Shown here: positions 1 through 10,575 of the stretch, one piece after another
Numbering within the stretch: the stretch's first letter is position 1
How the letters are laid out: every line of letters starts with the position of its first letter
Assembly: GCA_037974665.1 (NCBI GenBank)
Contig: CM075764.1
Location: forward strand, 80,499,825 to 80,563,824
Reading direction: 5' to 3'
Source of the DNA: Ehretia macrophylla
Taxonomy: Eukaryota > Streptophyta > Magnoliopsida > Boraginales > Ehretiaceae
DNA length: 64,000 nt
Made by a program: the position numbers and the translations under genes
The notes under the pieces: model-generated
What the model was told of the DNA's origin: nothing
What the model saw: only the letters and a program-made list of their open reading frames with translations
The model's database searches: none

Positions 1-1127
1 TTGGCTCTAGAATATGAGAAGGATCCGGATTATATTTCTGCAAATTAGACACGTGAAAGACATCATGAACATTAGAGAAGTTCTCCGGTAAAGCCAACTG
101 ATATGCTAACTTGCCAACTCTGCTGGTAATCTCAAACGGCCCTGCAAACCTCGAACTCAGCTTACCACCTTTACCATAGCGAGAAAACCCCTTTCGAGGA
201 GACAATTTCAAGAAAACTCGGTCCCTGACCGCAAACTCCAAATCCCGATGGCACTTATCAACATAACTCTTGTATCTACTATGCGCTGTCAACATCATCT
301 GTCTGATCAACTGAACATTCTCAATTTTCTCTAGAAGCTCTGGCATGATAGTCTGATCAATAGCCTTCATCTCTCTTACTTCATCCCAATACAAAGGTGA
401 TCGGCACTTTAGGGCCGTAGAGAGCTACAAAAAGTGCCATCCCAATAGTCGCTTGATAACTATTGTTATAGGCAAACTTGGCAAGTGGTAGATGTTTCTC
501 CCAGTTCTTTCCGAAGTCCAGAACACAAGCCCTGAGCATATCCTCCAGAATCTGAATAGTCCTCTTAGACTGACCGTCGGTCTATGGATGATACATTTTG
601 CTGAAGTTTAACTGAGTACCCAAAGTCTCCTGAAGTTTTTCCCACAATCGAGAAGTAAACCAAGGATCTCAATTTGAGACAATATTAGATGGAATTCAGT
701 GAAGTTTAACAATCTAATCCAAACAAAGATCTGTCAACTTTGCAACTTCATCTCCCGTCCTCATTGGAATAAAATGAGCTGTCTTCGTCAAACTAGTGAT
801 GAAGTCCATCGTAATATGTTCCCACTTCCATTTCGGTATTGCCAACGGCTGAAGTGACTCTGCGGGTCGTTGATGTTCTGCCTTCACCCGTTGACAAGTC
901 AAACATCTGGATACAAACTGAGCAACCTCCATTTTCATGTTATTCCACCAATAATGTTGTTTCAGATCCCGATACATCTTATTTCCATCGGGATGAATTG
1001 TGTACTTAGAATTATGAGCCTCCTCCAGAATACCTCTCCTCAAACCTGGTTCATCGAGAACACACACCCTGTTCCGAAACCGAAGAATACTATCTTCATG
1101 TAATTTGAAGTCAGACTGATCATCCAT
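1..1127 (-). pseudogene. integrase region of element A (degenerate)
   Basis: Integrase would insert the cDNA into the host chromosome. The zinc-binding N-terminus is seen at 1060-880 (HNSKYTIHP, then CLTCQRVK), followed by the catalytic core starting WEHITMDFI near 800. The frame from 1127 to 714 is open for 137 codons. Beyond 713 it carries several stops but homology continues: a degenerate core, [10 protein letters not shown] near 470, and the C-terminal DVFHVS segment near 40. The chromodomain, if present, lies outside the window. Not functional. Confidence 0.85.
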
Positions 1128-1130
1128 GAT

Positions 1131-1688
1131 CTAATCCTTGATCTTCTGAAGTTTTGAGTCAAGTTGCTGAGCTTCTCTAATCTGAGACAGCAATAAAGGT
1201 TGAATACAGAGATGTGAACACATCACCCTAACCTGAGTCAACTCTAGTCTCCAATAACTAACTTCCTTAAGAACCTCCCACTTCTTCACAGCCAAGCAAG
1301 CAATACTCACCTTATGGCTAAGAGCATCTGCTACAACATTTGCCTTCATAGGCAGATAATTGATAGAACAATTATAATCTCCGAGAAGTTCCATCCACCT
1401 CCGCTGTCGCATATTCAACTCCTTCTGTGAGAACAAGTACTTCAGAATTTTATGATCAGTGAAAATCTCAAACTTACTGCCCCACAGATAATGACGCCAC
1501 TTTTTAAGTATGAATACAACTACTGCCAACTCAAGATCATGAGTCGGATAGTTCACCTTAAACGGCTTCAACTTTCTACAAGCATAGGCAATAACCCGAC
1601 CATTCTGCATAAGTACACAACCCAAGCCCTCCTTGGATGCATTGCTATAGATAACCATATTATCGGTTCCCTCTAGAAGAACAAGCAC
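1131..1688 (-). pseudogene. RNase H domain of element A
   Basis: RNase H removes the RNA strand during reverse transcription. The 185-codon open stretch has the family signature: [15 protein letters not shown] (the first catalytic Asp of the usual DAS is Asn here), the E of THDLELAVV, FTDHKILKYLF with the second Asp, and VVADALS at the end. The D-to-N change at the first catalytic position predicts loss of activity even if the frame were open. It is separated from the RT part by stops near 1689-2024. Confidence 0.85.
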
Positions 1689-1689
1689 T

Positions 1690-2702
1690 CACGTAAAGCT
1701 GGTTCATTTCTGAGTTAACTTAGAAAGTGGCCTTGCAATCTTAGAAAAGTCCTTCACAAACCTACGATAATAACATGCCAAGCCAAGGAAGCTACGAACC
1801 ACTTCAATCTTAATGGGGTCTATAGAAATACCGCTTTGAGTAATCACATGGCCAAGAAAAGATATTTGTTGCAGCTAGAATTCACATTTGCTGAACTTCG
1901 CAAACAATTGATGCTCTTGCAGCTTTTGTAGAATAAGTCGTAGATGTTGCTCGTGCTCCGATTCAGTCTTAGAATAAACAAAGATATCATCAATAAAGAT
2001 TACCATGAACTGGTCCAAGTACGACTAAAAGATCCGATGCATAAAATCCATGAATGCTACCGGTGCATTAGTTAGTCCAAAGGGCATAACTACAAATTCA
2101 TAATGCCCGTACCGAGTCCTGAAAGCAGACTTTTGAACATCCTCTGTACAAATCTGAAGCTGATAATACCCCTGCCTTAAGTCAAACTTAGAGTAGACTT
2201 TGGCTCCCTGAAGTTGATCAAACAACTCGTCAATCGGTGATAAAGGATACTTGTTCTTGATGGTCACTTGATTCAAACCACGATAATCAATACATAATCT
2301 CAAGCTACCATCTTTCTTCTTCATAAATAAAATAGGTGTTCCCCATGGTGAAGAACTCTGTTGAATGAAACCCTTCTTTAATAACTCATACAATTGAGTT
2401 TTCAGCTCTTTAAGCTCAACTGGTGCCATCCGGTACGCTGATTTAGAAATAGATTGAGTACCGGGAATCAGATTAATCACAAACTCAACATCTCTCTCTG
2501 GCGGCAATCCTGACAACTCCTCGGGAAATACATTGGGATATTCCCGAATTATAGGAACTTCCTCCAGCTTAAGCTGATCAGATGGCTTGTTGATCAAATA
2601 AACTAGATAACCCGAGCACCCCTTACTCACCAGCTTAATAGCTTTAGTTGATGAGATAATAAAACTTGTCTTAGCATCTCGGTTCCCCGCTACCTCAACC
2701 AC
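1690..2702 (-). pseudogene. reverse transcriptase domain of element A
   Basis: The open part (2702-2025, 225 codons) covers fingers and palm: [27 protein letters not shown] and MPFGLTNAP. The catalytic FIDD box is read at about 1999-1985, in a following stretch (2024-1690) broken by stops, with [17 protein letters not shown] thumb residues near 1760. It directly follows the protease frame. Active-site residues remain visible but the frame is interrupted at about 2024, so no full enzyme can be made. Confidence 0.85.
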
Positions 2703-2705
2703 TGG

Positions 2706-3077
2706 CTAATCTGGCAACCGAAACTGTACCAAATTTTTTCTACAGTTTAACAGGGCATCGTACTTAGAAAGCCAGTCTATACCCAAGATAACATCATACC
2801 CCCGGATAGGAAATAAAATAAGGTCTGAAGGAAAGTCCTGACCCTTAACATATATTTTACAATCTTTACATACTAAGTCAATCACATATTTTTCAATCAA
2901 AGAAGTACTAATCTCAACCACATAAGGCAATCTTTCAGGTTGCATATTAACACGTTGCACACAAGTAGGTGTAATGAAAGAATGTGTAGCACCAGAATCA
3001 ATCAACACTTTTAACAAGTTGATCGAGTATAAGGAAGTTACTTTCCACAACTGCCGCTGCTCAGGTACTTCTTCCAA
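2706..3077 (-). pseudogene. aspartic protease of element A
   Basis: Retropepsin-like protease that would cut the polyprotein. The 123-codon stretch keeps the catalytic DSGATHSF motif (about 3000-2977) and the conserved ILGIDWLSKYDA motif near 2770. It is open from 3077 to a stop at 2706 and sits between the gag knuckles and RT, as usual for plant Ty3/gypsy. Locally intact, but cut off from gag and RT by stops. Confidence 0.85.
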
Positions 3078-3134
3078 ATCTACTGCGTAGGCCCGAGCCT
3101 GAACCCGCTGCTGCTGAGGTGAACCACTGGTAGG

Positions 3135-4346
3135 TCAACCCTGATAACCCTGGGTCACTGGCTGACCCTCAGACCTCTGAAATCTAGGACAATCCCTCGC
3201 CTTGTGTTGGTTGCTACCGCAACCTAAACATGTTCCTGCCTTTACCCTACAATTGGCCTCCAAATGGCCTTGACGTTTACAGTAAGAACACTGCGGTGAT
3301 GAAGCACTAACACTACCCTTTGAAGACCTAGAAGCTGAAAAAGTAGCTATACCAGCCTGTTGCTGAGGTCTCACAATGCTAGGCCTATATTGACCCTGAG
3401 ACTGGGCTGGCCTGTACTGTGACTGAGCTTGGTAGGACCCCTGCTGAAACTGAGGCCTATAGAAACCCTGTTGGCCCTGAGGTCTAAAAGAGCTTTGATG
3501 TACTAGTGGCCTGTACACAACCTGTTGCACTAGAGGCCTATACACACCCTGCTGACCCTGCAGCTGAAATGGCCTCTTACTAGACTGACTAGGACTAATC
3601 TGTTCCCCTTTCCTCTTCTCTAACCTAGAAGCTGCATCAAAGGCCTCTGAAAACACATCATACTGAATCAGGGCCATTGCATCCAGAATCTCTGGCCTTA
3701 ATCCCAAAACAAACCTCTGAGTCTTACGCTCCTAATTTGCTACAAATTCCGATGCATACCGGGACAGCCTGGTAAAATTGGCCTCATACTGGGCCATTGT
3801 AGTATCACCCTGAACCAAAGACAGGAACTCCGCCTCTCTTCGTTCTCACACAATCCTCGGGACGTACTTAGCTCGGAACGCCCTAAGAAAGGAATCCCAA
3901 ATATAAGGAGTACCTTGTGCCTCCCAACCAGATTTCACTGTACGCCACCACTGTTCAGCCTCGTCATCAAACAAATAAACTGCAAATGTAACTTTCCTCT
4001 CATCAGTGTAATCCAAAGGATCAAATATCTTCTCAATTTTGTTGATCCAAGCCTCTGCCTTTTTATCATTCGGCTCGCCCTGGAATCTCGGTAGATAATA
4101 ACCCAGAAATTCCTTTAATATACTACGCCAATGATAACCACCCTGTGTGTTCAACATCTTAGCCTGCACAGCCTGTGCCTGAGCAGCCTGCCCCGCCAAT
4201 ATCTATGCCTGACCCACTATGACCTCGGTTATACGGTCCATAGCCACTGCTAGACGGTCATACCCCTGTCCTCTTCCTGGTGCCGCCTGACCTGGTGCCT
4301 CATCATCACCTTAGGGCATACCCTGTGTTCTCGGTCGACCCGCCAT
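3135..4346 (-). pseudogene. gag of element A with two CCHC knuckles
   Basis: Capsid/nucleocapsid protein. The likely start is the ATG read at 4346 (MAGRPRTQ), about 255 bases inside the primer-binding site. A capsid block (PRFQGEPND, AEQWWRTVKSGW) is followed by a glutamine- and proline-rich repeat region (YRP...QQG units, about 3560-3390) and two CX2CX4HX4C knuckles (about 3285-3190). In-frame stops lie near 4309, 4202, 3844 and 3733. Each fits a single C-to-T change from CAA, CAG or CGA. Longest open parts: 4199-3846 and 3707-3135. Confidence 0.87.
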
Positions 4347-4600
4347 TCTACTATTAAAGAGTTAGCATAGGTTATAACACATAGACAGTTTATAGCACAT
4401 AGGCAACAAACTCACGTAAAGCACATAAATCACTTAAGTATTAATCACATAAACAAGTTCATCACATATTCACATAGTCACTTAATCACATAATCACTTA
4501 ATCATTTTAACACATATTTCACTTTCTTTCACTTCATACATACTTTCATAATAAAACCACTACCCACATTTCGAGAATACCTCGGCTGATAACTAAACAT

Positions 4601-4614
4601 GTGCTCTGATACCA
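4601..4614 (-). other. primer-binding site of element A (initiator tRNA-Met type)
   Basis: Read on the minus strand this is TGGTATCAGAGCAC, the usual plant LTR-retrotransposon site complementary to the 3' end of initiator tRNA-Met. It fixes the 5' end of the internal region of element A. A 5' LTR should begin within about 6 bases to the right, but copia LTR sequence begins instead. Confidence 0.9.
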
Positions 4615-4620
4615 CTTAGA

Positions 4621-5404
4621 GATGTTAATGATAAAGGGTGGTGAGCCTTGTGCCATAACAGCAAAGAGATGCGATTGACTTATATATGGGTGATTGTTAG
4701 TTGAACGAATCACTGAATGTGACCAGAATAACAAACTACATGACTTTGGACTAATAGTTTGTTATTCGTTGCAAATTGTACAAATTAATCCTTTGACTTG
4801 AGGAATTACGACTGCCGGTTATATCAGAGGGCTAAATACTACGTTTGGACAATACCTGTCTTCCATAAGATGGGTTATGGCCTTTTGCGTTTTAGTTTTG
4901 TGGTATGAACTGACAGGTAATTGTCAAGATAGGATCCGTTAACCTCTGACGTGAGGCGATGTCCTATGCGATCTTATTTCGGTTGTTGAATGAGGAAGTC
5001 CTCGGCCAGGACACATAACAGATGGAATGATGGAAAGGGTTCCATAGGTGTCATCTCTCATTCCACCGAATAGATCTATGCATATAATCGTTTAGTGGAC
5101 TTAATCGTATCATGGTCCCCACAACGATCTGGACATATTTAATGGAAGGATCAAACTGCATGCTAATTCGCGACTATAAATAGAATCATAAAAGTTGGAC
5201 TTCATTACTGTATAAATTGTCATGATGCGCGTATGTTGCTAGACGTAACTCTTGAACATGAGGGTATTCCGGAGAATGACGGAGACATTCTTGGAATAGA
5301 TTACAAGGGTTTAATAGTCCCTCATCGCTATACGGTTATAAATCTAGAAAGTCACACACATAAAGATCATCAAGAATAAGGCAATTAACGAGCTTGATAT
5401 TAAG
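4621..5404 (+). repeat. copia LTR segment (left copy, part 1)
   Basis: Matches the 3' LTR at about 19936-20703, with only scattered differences and small gaps. It starts mid-LTR at GATGTTAATGATAAAG, directly against the primer-binding site of element A. It ends GATATTAAG at 5404 where a LINE poly(T) begins; the LTR resumes at 6327. No protein is encoded. Confidence 0.85.
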
Positions 5405-6326
5405 TTTTTTTTTTTTTTTTGTTAATTCAGTGGGAGATTTATTGATATCCAAAGGAAGTGGTACAAGTACAAGATTGTTGACAAACAACATCAAAACAAG
5501 ATCAAGGAAAGCAGAAGAGAAATAGTCCAAACAAGGACTAAAAGAACAAAAAGACAGGAAAACAAAGGAAAATCTCCTTAGTGGGTTCTCCGATCAGGGG
5601 GTCTTCCGTTAAACATGCCTCGAACTGCCCTAGTATAATCAAAGGAAGGTGTCGCCTTGGATGTAGATGCAGTGTTGGAAGAGATGGCAACATCACGATT
5701 GGTAGAGATGGCTTTGCCAAAAGTATGAGTAGAAACCTTATCCTTAGAACCTTTAGATGGGTACGGAGTAACCGAAATGTGAGAAGTATGTTGTTGTACA
5801 TGTGCCTGCGTAGGGATGTTCACCTTTTGGACATTGGTTTTTTTTTGGAAAACACCTGTTCCAGCAGTTTTATTCTCTACAGTCTTGGACTTAGAAAAAT
5901 TTTCCTGGGAACGTTCATCAATTTGATCACCATGATCTCCATGAGCTTCATCTGAGTTAAGTATATTAAATCTGTTATTGCTAACCAATGCTCTTTTTTA
6001 CGTGAAGCACCACGTCTCCTCCTATGCTTTTTATCTGCTTCATTCCATTCTGAATTGGTGCCTGAAGGTTTATCCTCAACCCGATTGTCTGGAGAATTAG
6101 GACAATTGGAAGTGTCATGACTTGCAACATTACAAAAAGTACATTTCTGTGGTTTCCAATCATATTCGATTAGGATCTCAACCTCTTCCCCATTAGGGAG
6201 TTCGACATCTGTCCTATCTGGGAGATCCTTTAGAATATTCATTTCCACACATACTCTTGCATAACTGAGATGTGACCGTGAGGCAGTTTTCGAATCCATC
6301 TGAAGAGGGAGGCCAATTGTGCTTGA
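5405..6326 (-). mobile_element. 5'-truncated ORF1-only LINE copy
   Basis: Minus-strand insertion in the copia LTR. Its 3' end is the poly(T) at 5405-5420, followed by GTTAATTCAGTGGG, the same tail as the full copy at 6779 and the reverse of the tail of LINE B at about 19003-19028. Coding sequence is the C-terminal half of a LINE ORF1, which ends about 160 bases before the poly(A). No RT sequence lies between ORF1 and the tail. Comparison with the uninterrupted LTR near 20700 places the right border at 6324-6328. I see no clear target duplication. Confidence 0.85.
5578..6326 (-). pseudogene. LINE ORF1 C-terminal half (CCHC knuckle)
   Basis: ORF1 proteins of L1-type plant LINEs bind RNA. Reading from 6326: IGLPLQMDSKT, SYARVCVEMNI, a CX2CX4HX4C knuckle (CTFCNVASHDTSNC, about 6142-6101), then RRRRGASRK. 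A frameshift near 5985 passes into the second open frame (5988-5578), which ends in FDYTRAV and FNGRPPDRRTH. It is close to the 6968-7807 sequence throughout. It cannot be expressed as one product. Confidence 0.8.
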
Positions 6327-6778
6327 AAACACGTTAAAGAGTTAATGTTGTTTATTTTGGACGTTAATAGTTAAGCGGACCTAAAGTACAAATAGTAAAA
6401 GTATTAGGGTCAAAGTGCAATTACTAAGTTGGAAACACATTAAAGTGATTAACGGTGTTATTTTGGCCATTAACGGTTAAGTGGGCCAAAATTGTAATAT
6501 TTGAAAATTTTGGGGCCAAAGTGTAAATACTGAAAAGTATTGGGTCTAAGTGAAAAATAGATTGAGGGGTCAATCTGTAATTAATTATTCTAAAAGGGTT
6601 TAGAATTAATTATTCTTTGTCTTCACTTAAAGACAAACAACAAGTTGCACTAAAAGACAACTTGCACAAAAGGACAAAAGACAAGTTGCATGATATTTGT
6701 CCAAATTGCCCTCTTATGGCCAGCCACTTGAAGGAGATTTTTAACACTTGGCTTCTTCATTTATTTAGATCATGACAC
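6327..6778 (+). repeat. copia LTR segment (left copy, part 2)
   Basis: Continues the LTR after the LINE insertion and matches about 20705-21178 of the 3' LTR. It contains imperfect repeats built around GTAAATACTGAAAAGTATTGGG-like units and, at 6620-6690, several ACAAAAGACAA-type units. It ends TTTAGATCATGACAC at 6764-6778, the left target-site duplication of the next LINE. Confidence 0.85.
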
Positions 6779-6967
6779 TTTTTTTTTTTTTGTTAATTCA
6801 GTGGGATTTTATTGAAAAAAAATGGAAAAATACATCAAAGTACAAACTGTATGACAACTGGTGTCATAAACAAGAACAATAAAGAAACGAGAAAATCATA
6901 TCGGTCGCAGACCGTAAGTTACAAAAGAAAAACATGAAAACGGAAAAATGATACAACAACATCATCA

Positions 6968-7807
6968 TTAAGTTTTTCGATCAGGTGGTCTTCCATTGAA
7001 GATGCCTTGGACTGCCCGAGTATAGTCAAAAGATGATTTAACTCTTGAAGTTGAGGCAATAGAATTTTCCTTGCCAGAAGAACTGAAATTTGAAATGACT
7101 TTGCCTGCAGTAGTTGTGGAATTTTTGTCTTTAGAACCTTGTGGTGGGAACGGGGTGACCGACATTTTTTGAGCTTGGTTTCCAGAATTTTGAAGCTTAG
7201 GGATACTCACATTAGTCCCATTTGAAGGCTTGGCTGAATAACTGACCTGTTTCATTTGGGACTTCTGTTGTCCATGGTAAACTCCCGTACCTTGATGATT
7301 GCCAAGATTCCCAGATTTGGAATTTTTTTTCTGAGAACGATCAAGAGAAGGTTCATCATTATCCTCATCAATAACATTGAGAACATTAAATCTGTTCACA
7401 TTACCCTTATTCTCTTTGCGGGAAGCACCACGTCTCCTTCTCGGTTTCTTACCAACATCAGTCCAATCCAAACTTGAACTAGTGACATTATTATTCACTT
7501 TCTCCTCAATAGAATTAGGACATGAGGATGTGTCATGTCCAACAACGTTGCAATGAGAACATTTGAGTGGAGTCCAATCATATTCAATCTCAATTTCAGC
7601 CAAACCTCCTTTAGGGAGCTCAACAAAGGTTCTGTCTGGAAGATCCTTCTGAATATTCATTTCAACACAAACTCTTGCATACACGAGATGAGAACGAGAG
7701 GCCGTTTTTGAATCCATCTGAAGAGGGATACCAATTGTGCTTGAAACATAACTGAGACCATCTTTGGTAAGTAAATCAAGTGGGACATTTAGTAGTTTTA
7801 ACCACAT
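6968..7807 (-). pseudogene. LINE ORF1, C-terminal part (CCHC knuckle, conserved C-terminus)
   Basis: 279 codons open from the ATG at 7807, but this ATG is internal: homologous ORF1 copies read through (VP-W-LK-NVPLDL). Seen in order: IGIPLQMDSKT, YARVCVEMNIQKDLPDRT, knuckle CSHCNVVGHDTSSC (residues ~95-108), a basic patch RRRRGASRKENK, a low-complexity Ser/Asn/Gln region, and a C-terminus with FDYTRAV and FNGRPPDR. The DUF4283 part lies upstream in another frame (7830-9857). Restoring one frame needs a small indel near 7820-7835. Confidence 0.8.
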
Positions 7808-7829
7808 TGGGACCCTATCACAATTAATA

Positions 7830-9857
7830 TTAGTTAATCAGTTGAAGGCCCATTTCCCAACGTCTAAGGAGAAGGGGATGGTGGTGGACATGCCATAGCT
7901 TTTGCATCACCCGGTCACAGAAAACTTGTGATTCAAATCGAAACACATAAAGCCCAAAGTCATTGGATTGAATGTCAACATGACCAAATTTATTCCATTG
8001 AGTATCAACCATTCTTCTAATTAAGAAAAATGGGGGAGGCTTACCTATAAATTGACCAATAAGGCAACAATTCCAGTGTTGAGCTCCATCCTCGAAAACA
8101 CTTTCTGGAGGCTTAGCAATTGTTCTCCCATCCCTAATTTCGAATTTGTCAAAGTAGTCCAGTTTGAGCGAATTGTTTAATTCACCCAGAAAGTGCTCCT
8201 TCCAATTGTTGGTGATAAGATTTGCGCCATTGGTACCATTTTGACTCCAGTCAGAGCGGAGGTTGGTTCCATGTCCTTCCTGTGTAGAACCATGAGCTTC
8301 AGCAGGTTTAGAAAAAGTTTGCTGCAGGGAAGGAAATTCATTTTGTAAATTAGCAAAAAGGCCATTGTTGAAGTGAGCTGGAAGATTTTGGCTGAAAGGA
8401 TCACCAACAAGATGATCCACTTCAGATGAATTTTGAATCTGATTCGCATTGAAAGCACCATCATCCATCTTAGGACCCACGGAATTATTAAAATTGGATG
8501 TCAACCCATTGTGCACGATGGAAGAGACTTGGATTTTGGGCAGCTCATTTGGCGAAAAAGGCGCCGAATTGGTGGAATGCTCGATGGATTGAGCATTCAC
8601 ATTCACTTGAGTCTGCATGAAATCATCTTCACGTGGAGGTGGGGCAGGCTGCTCAACAATTGGTAGTTTGGAATTCACGTTGGATTGAGCATTCACATTG
8701 CTAAGATCCGAAGCATTCTTCACACAATCAAATAAGAGACTCCCGACATGGTGGCCCACGTGGTTGCCCTGATCCGTGTGAAGACGTGGGGTATGAACCT
8801 GTTTGTCCATATGCTGACCAGCGTGACTTGCGATAATTAATTTGCTTGAAGGCTCAATAGTAGAGACATGGTTGGTAACTCGAGTGGCTTGGACAAACCC
8901 ATGTGCTTGCGGGCCCGTCTCATTAACATTGATAATATTTGAATTAGCATTGTCGGCCAAAGCAAGAGTCTCATGGCCAAAGATTCCTTCGTCCACATGC
9001 ATTTTTGAATTTTCTTCACGTGGGCCATCAACCGTGACATGAGTAGTAGGATCAACTGAAATAGCTGGATCATTTTGACCGTGGATACCATGTGAATCCA
9101 AAATTGGCTGAAGTGGATGGTCTTTAAGTGGGCCAGCCGCGTGAGTTGTGATAGACAAATTCTCATGCAGCACATGAGTTGCACCGAAAGTAGCAACGGC
9201 AACATTATTTGGCGTGCTTGAAGGGACCATGGGAATGACAGAATTGGAGGCATCATTGGGTTCCGCGTGGGGACCAACACCATGAATGCTTTTTCGTCCA
9301 AGTTGGTCTGGACCATACTGCATCTCACGCGCCATAACACTATTGCTCGAATTAACATTAATGCCATCATCGGACTTAGGAGAATGATTTCCAGATTGTT
9401 TAGATTCCGATGAGTGTTCAACATTCTTCTCAGACGAATTTGGAGTATTGCAAATTGGAGGGATTCCCAGTCGAGGATCATTCGGATCAAGCCCCATTGC
9501 TCTAATGGAGTCACGAACACCTTCTAATCTTGAACCTTTGAGAAATCGATCAAGGCTTGGAGCTGAACGAATTTCAGAATAGTCATCGATTTCATACTCA
9601 TCTTCACTCATATCAATTCCTTCATCGTATTCAAAAAACGCGGCCTGCTTGGCTTGAATAACCTTAAAAGCTTGCTCAAGCTGTTGGCTTGAATTGAACG
9701 ATTCTTCACCTTTTGCAGAAGAGGCGGATGAGGGCGAGCAATCTTCTTCGTCAACCTTGTCCATACTGCTAGTAGACTTGGACTTAGCTTTTAATCGTTC
9801 ACTTGAACGACGAGAGGAGGAAGAGGTGTTCTTACCTCTTCCCCCCATAGGGGACAA
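7830..9857 (-). pseudogene. LINE ORF1, N-terminal part (disordered region plus DUF4283)
   Basis: 675 codons open from ATG 9857, the first ATG after the leader. Residues 1-60 are Ser/Lys/Arg-rich (SSSSRRSSERLK), then an acidic stretch (DEGIDMSEDEYEIDDYSEI, ~78-97), then a long polar low-complexity region. Residues ~540-670 match DUF4283, an RRM-like fold in plant LINE ORF1 proteins: WKEHFLGELNNSLKL, HWNCCLIGQFIGKPPPFFLI, YVFRFESQ, LWHVHHHPLLLRRWE. The frame ends LIN-stop where homologues continue, so a frameshift separates it from the knuckle half. Not a host gene: it lies wholly between LINE ends. Confidence 0.85.
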
Positions 9858-10043
9858 AAATAAGTTTTTTTTTTCTGGTCAAATTTAACGATTTTGGTGG
9901 TGTCTATGGTTGTTTTGGGGTGGTTGAAGGGTGGTCAATGGGTGGACAAGGACTGGTATGTAGAGAGAAGGCAGAGAGAAATTTTCTAGAGAGAGAAGTT
10001 TCTTCAGCTAATCATATATATTGTTGTCGCATAATGCTTTGTT

Positions 10044-10098
10044 TTTAGATCATGACGCTTGTCATTTGATGAGCAAGCTTGTGTATCTATAAATAGAG
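10044..10098 (+). repeat. copia LTR segment (left copy, part 3) with TATA box
   Basis: Resumes the LTR after the LINE, starting with the right copy of the target duplication, and matches about 21165-21218. It includes CTATAAATAG (10087-10096), a good TATA box in plus orientation. It stops abruptly at 10098, where a new LTR of the same family starts with TGTTGG. Confidence 0.75.
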
Positions 10099-10575
10099 TG
10101 TTGGGGTATACCCTAATGCTAAATTTTGAGATGACCTTATTAGGGCTTAATGAGAGTATACTTATGTGTTTTATACAATATGTGATTTGTAGGATATTCA
10201 TATTCTCCGCTTCGATATGAATATGTCCCTAATGTTTATCCGAGAAGAGAAATGTTCTAAAAGGGTTTAGGATATTTCGCACTTTCTCTTCGATATGATA
10301 AGCATTAAGAATCGATTCATAGCCCTTCAGATTATTCAATCGGGACTAGAATAATCGAGTACGGGTTATCATATGTTATTACCTTTGATTAACATAGTGA
10401 TGTTAATGATAAAGGATGGCGTGCGAAATGCTAGAACAACATGGTGATGTAGACTAATAAACATATGAGTGATCGTCTGTGTACGGATCATTGAATGTGA
10501 CAATAAATAGTGAACTACATGATTTTAGGTTAAAAGTTTACTATTTAGTTGAGAATTGTGCAAATTAATCCTCAG
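10099..10575 (+). repeat. copia LTR, 5' portion of a second copy
   Basis: Begins TGTTGGGGTATACCCTAATG, aligned with TGTTGGAGATATGTCCTAATG-like sequence at the start of the 3' LTR (19608). It shares the ATATTCATATTCTCCGC and TAGCCCT-CAGATTATTC blocks. It is clearly more diverged from the other two copies than they are from each other. It is cut at about 10575, where minus-strand CRM gag begins. Confidence 0.8.

Larger units (their letters stand above)
1..4620 (-). mobile_element. Tekay/Del-like Ty3/gypsy element A, 5' LTR missing, cut by window edge
   Basis: On the minus strand the order is primer-binding site (4601-4614), gag with two CCHC knuckles, protease, reverse transcriptase, RNase H and integrase, which is the Ty3/gypsy order. 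The integrase C-terminus at 1-70 reads like the VHDVFHVS...PDPSHILEP ending typical of Tekay/Del chromoviruses. The 3' LTR would lie left of base 1. The 5' LTR expected right of 4620 is absent; copia LTR sequence starts there instead. The reading frame is broken by many stops and several frameshifts, so the element is dead. Lineage assignment is from motif memory, not alignment. Confidence 0.9.
6779..10043 (-). mobile_element. complete ORF1-only LINE-like element (no reverse transcriptase)
   Basis: Minus-strand insertion with both ends visible. The 3' end is poly(T) at 6779-6791 with the tail GTTAATTCAGTGGG. The 5' leader is 9858-10043 and holds TCTCTC-rich sequence, similar in style to the leader of LINE D near 37145. 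A 15-base duplication flanks it: TTTAGATCATGACAC (6764-6778) and TTTAGATCATGACGC (10044-10058), one mismatch. The empty site is seen once in the 3' LTR near 21165. Between leader and tail there is only ORF1 (6968-9857, one frameshift) and a ~180-base 3' UTR. Known autonomous LINEs need ORF2, so it would have to be mobilised in trans. Confidence 0.85.

Noticed and set aside
7830-9857. A 675-codon open frame that could be a host DUF4283 protein gene
   Set aside because: It lies inside an insertion with poly(A), leader and target duplication, and its end is frame-shifted relative to the knuckle half. It is LINE ORF1.
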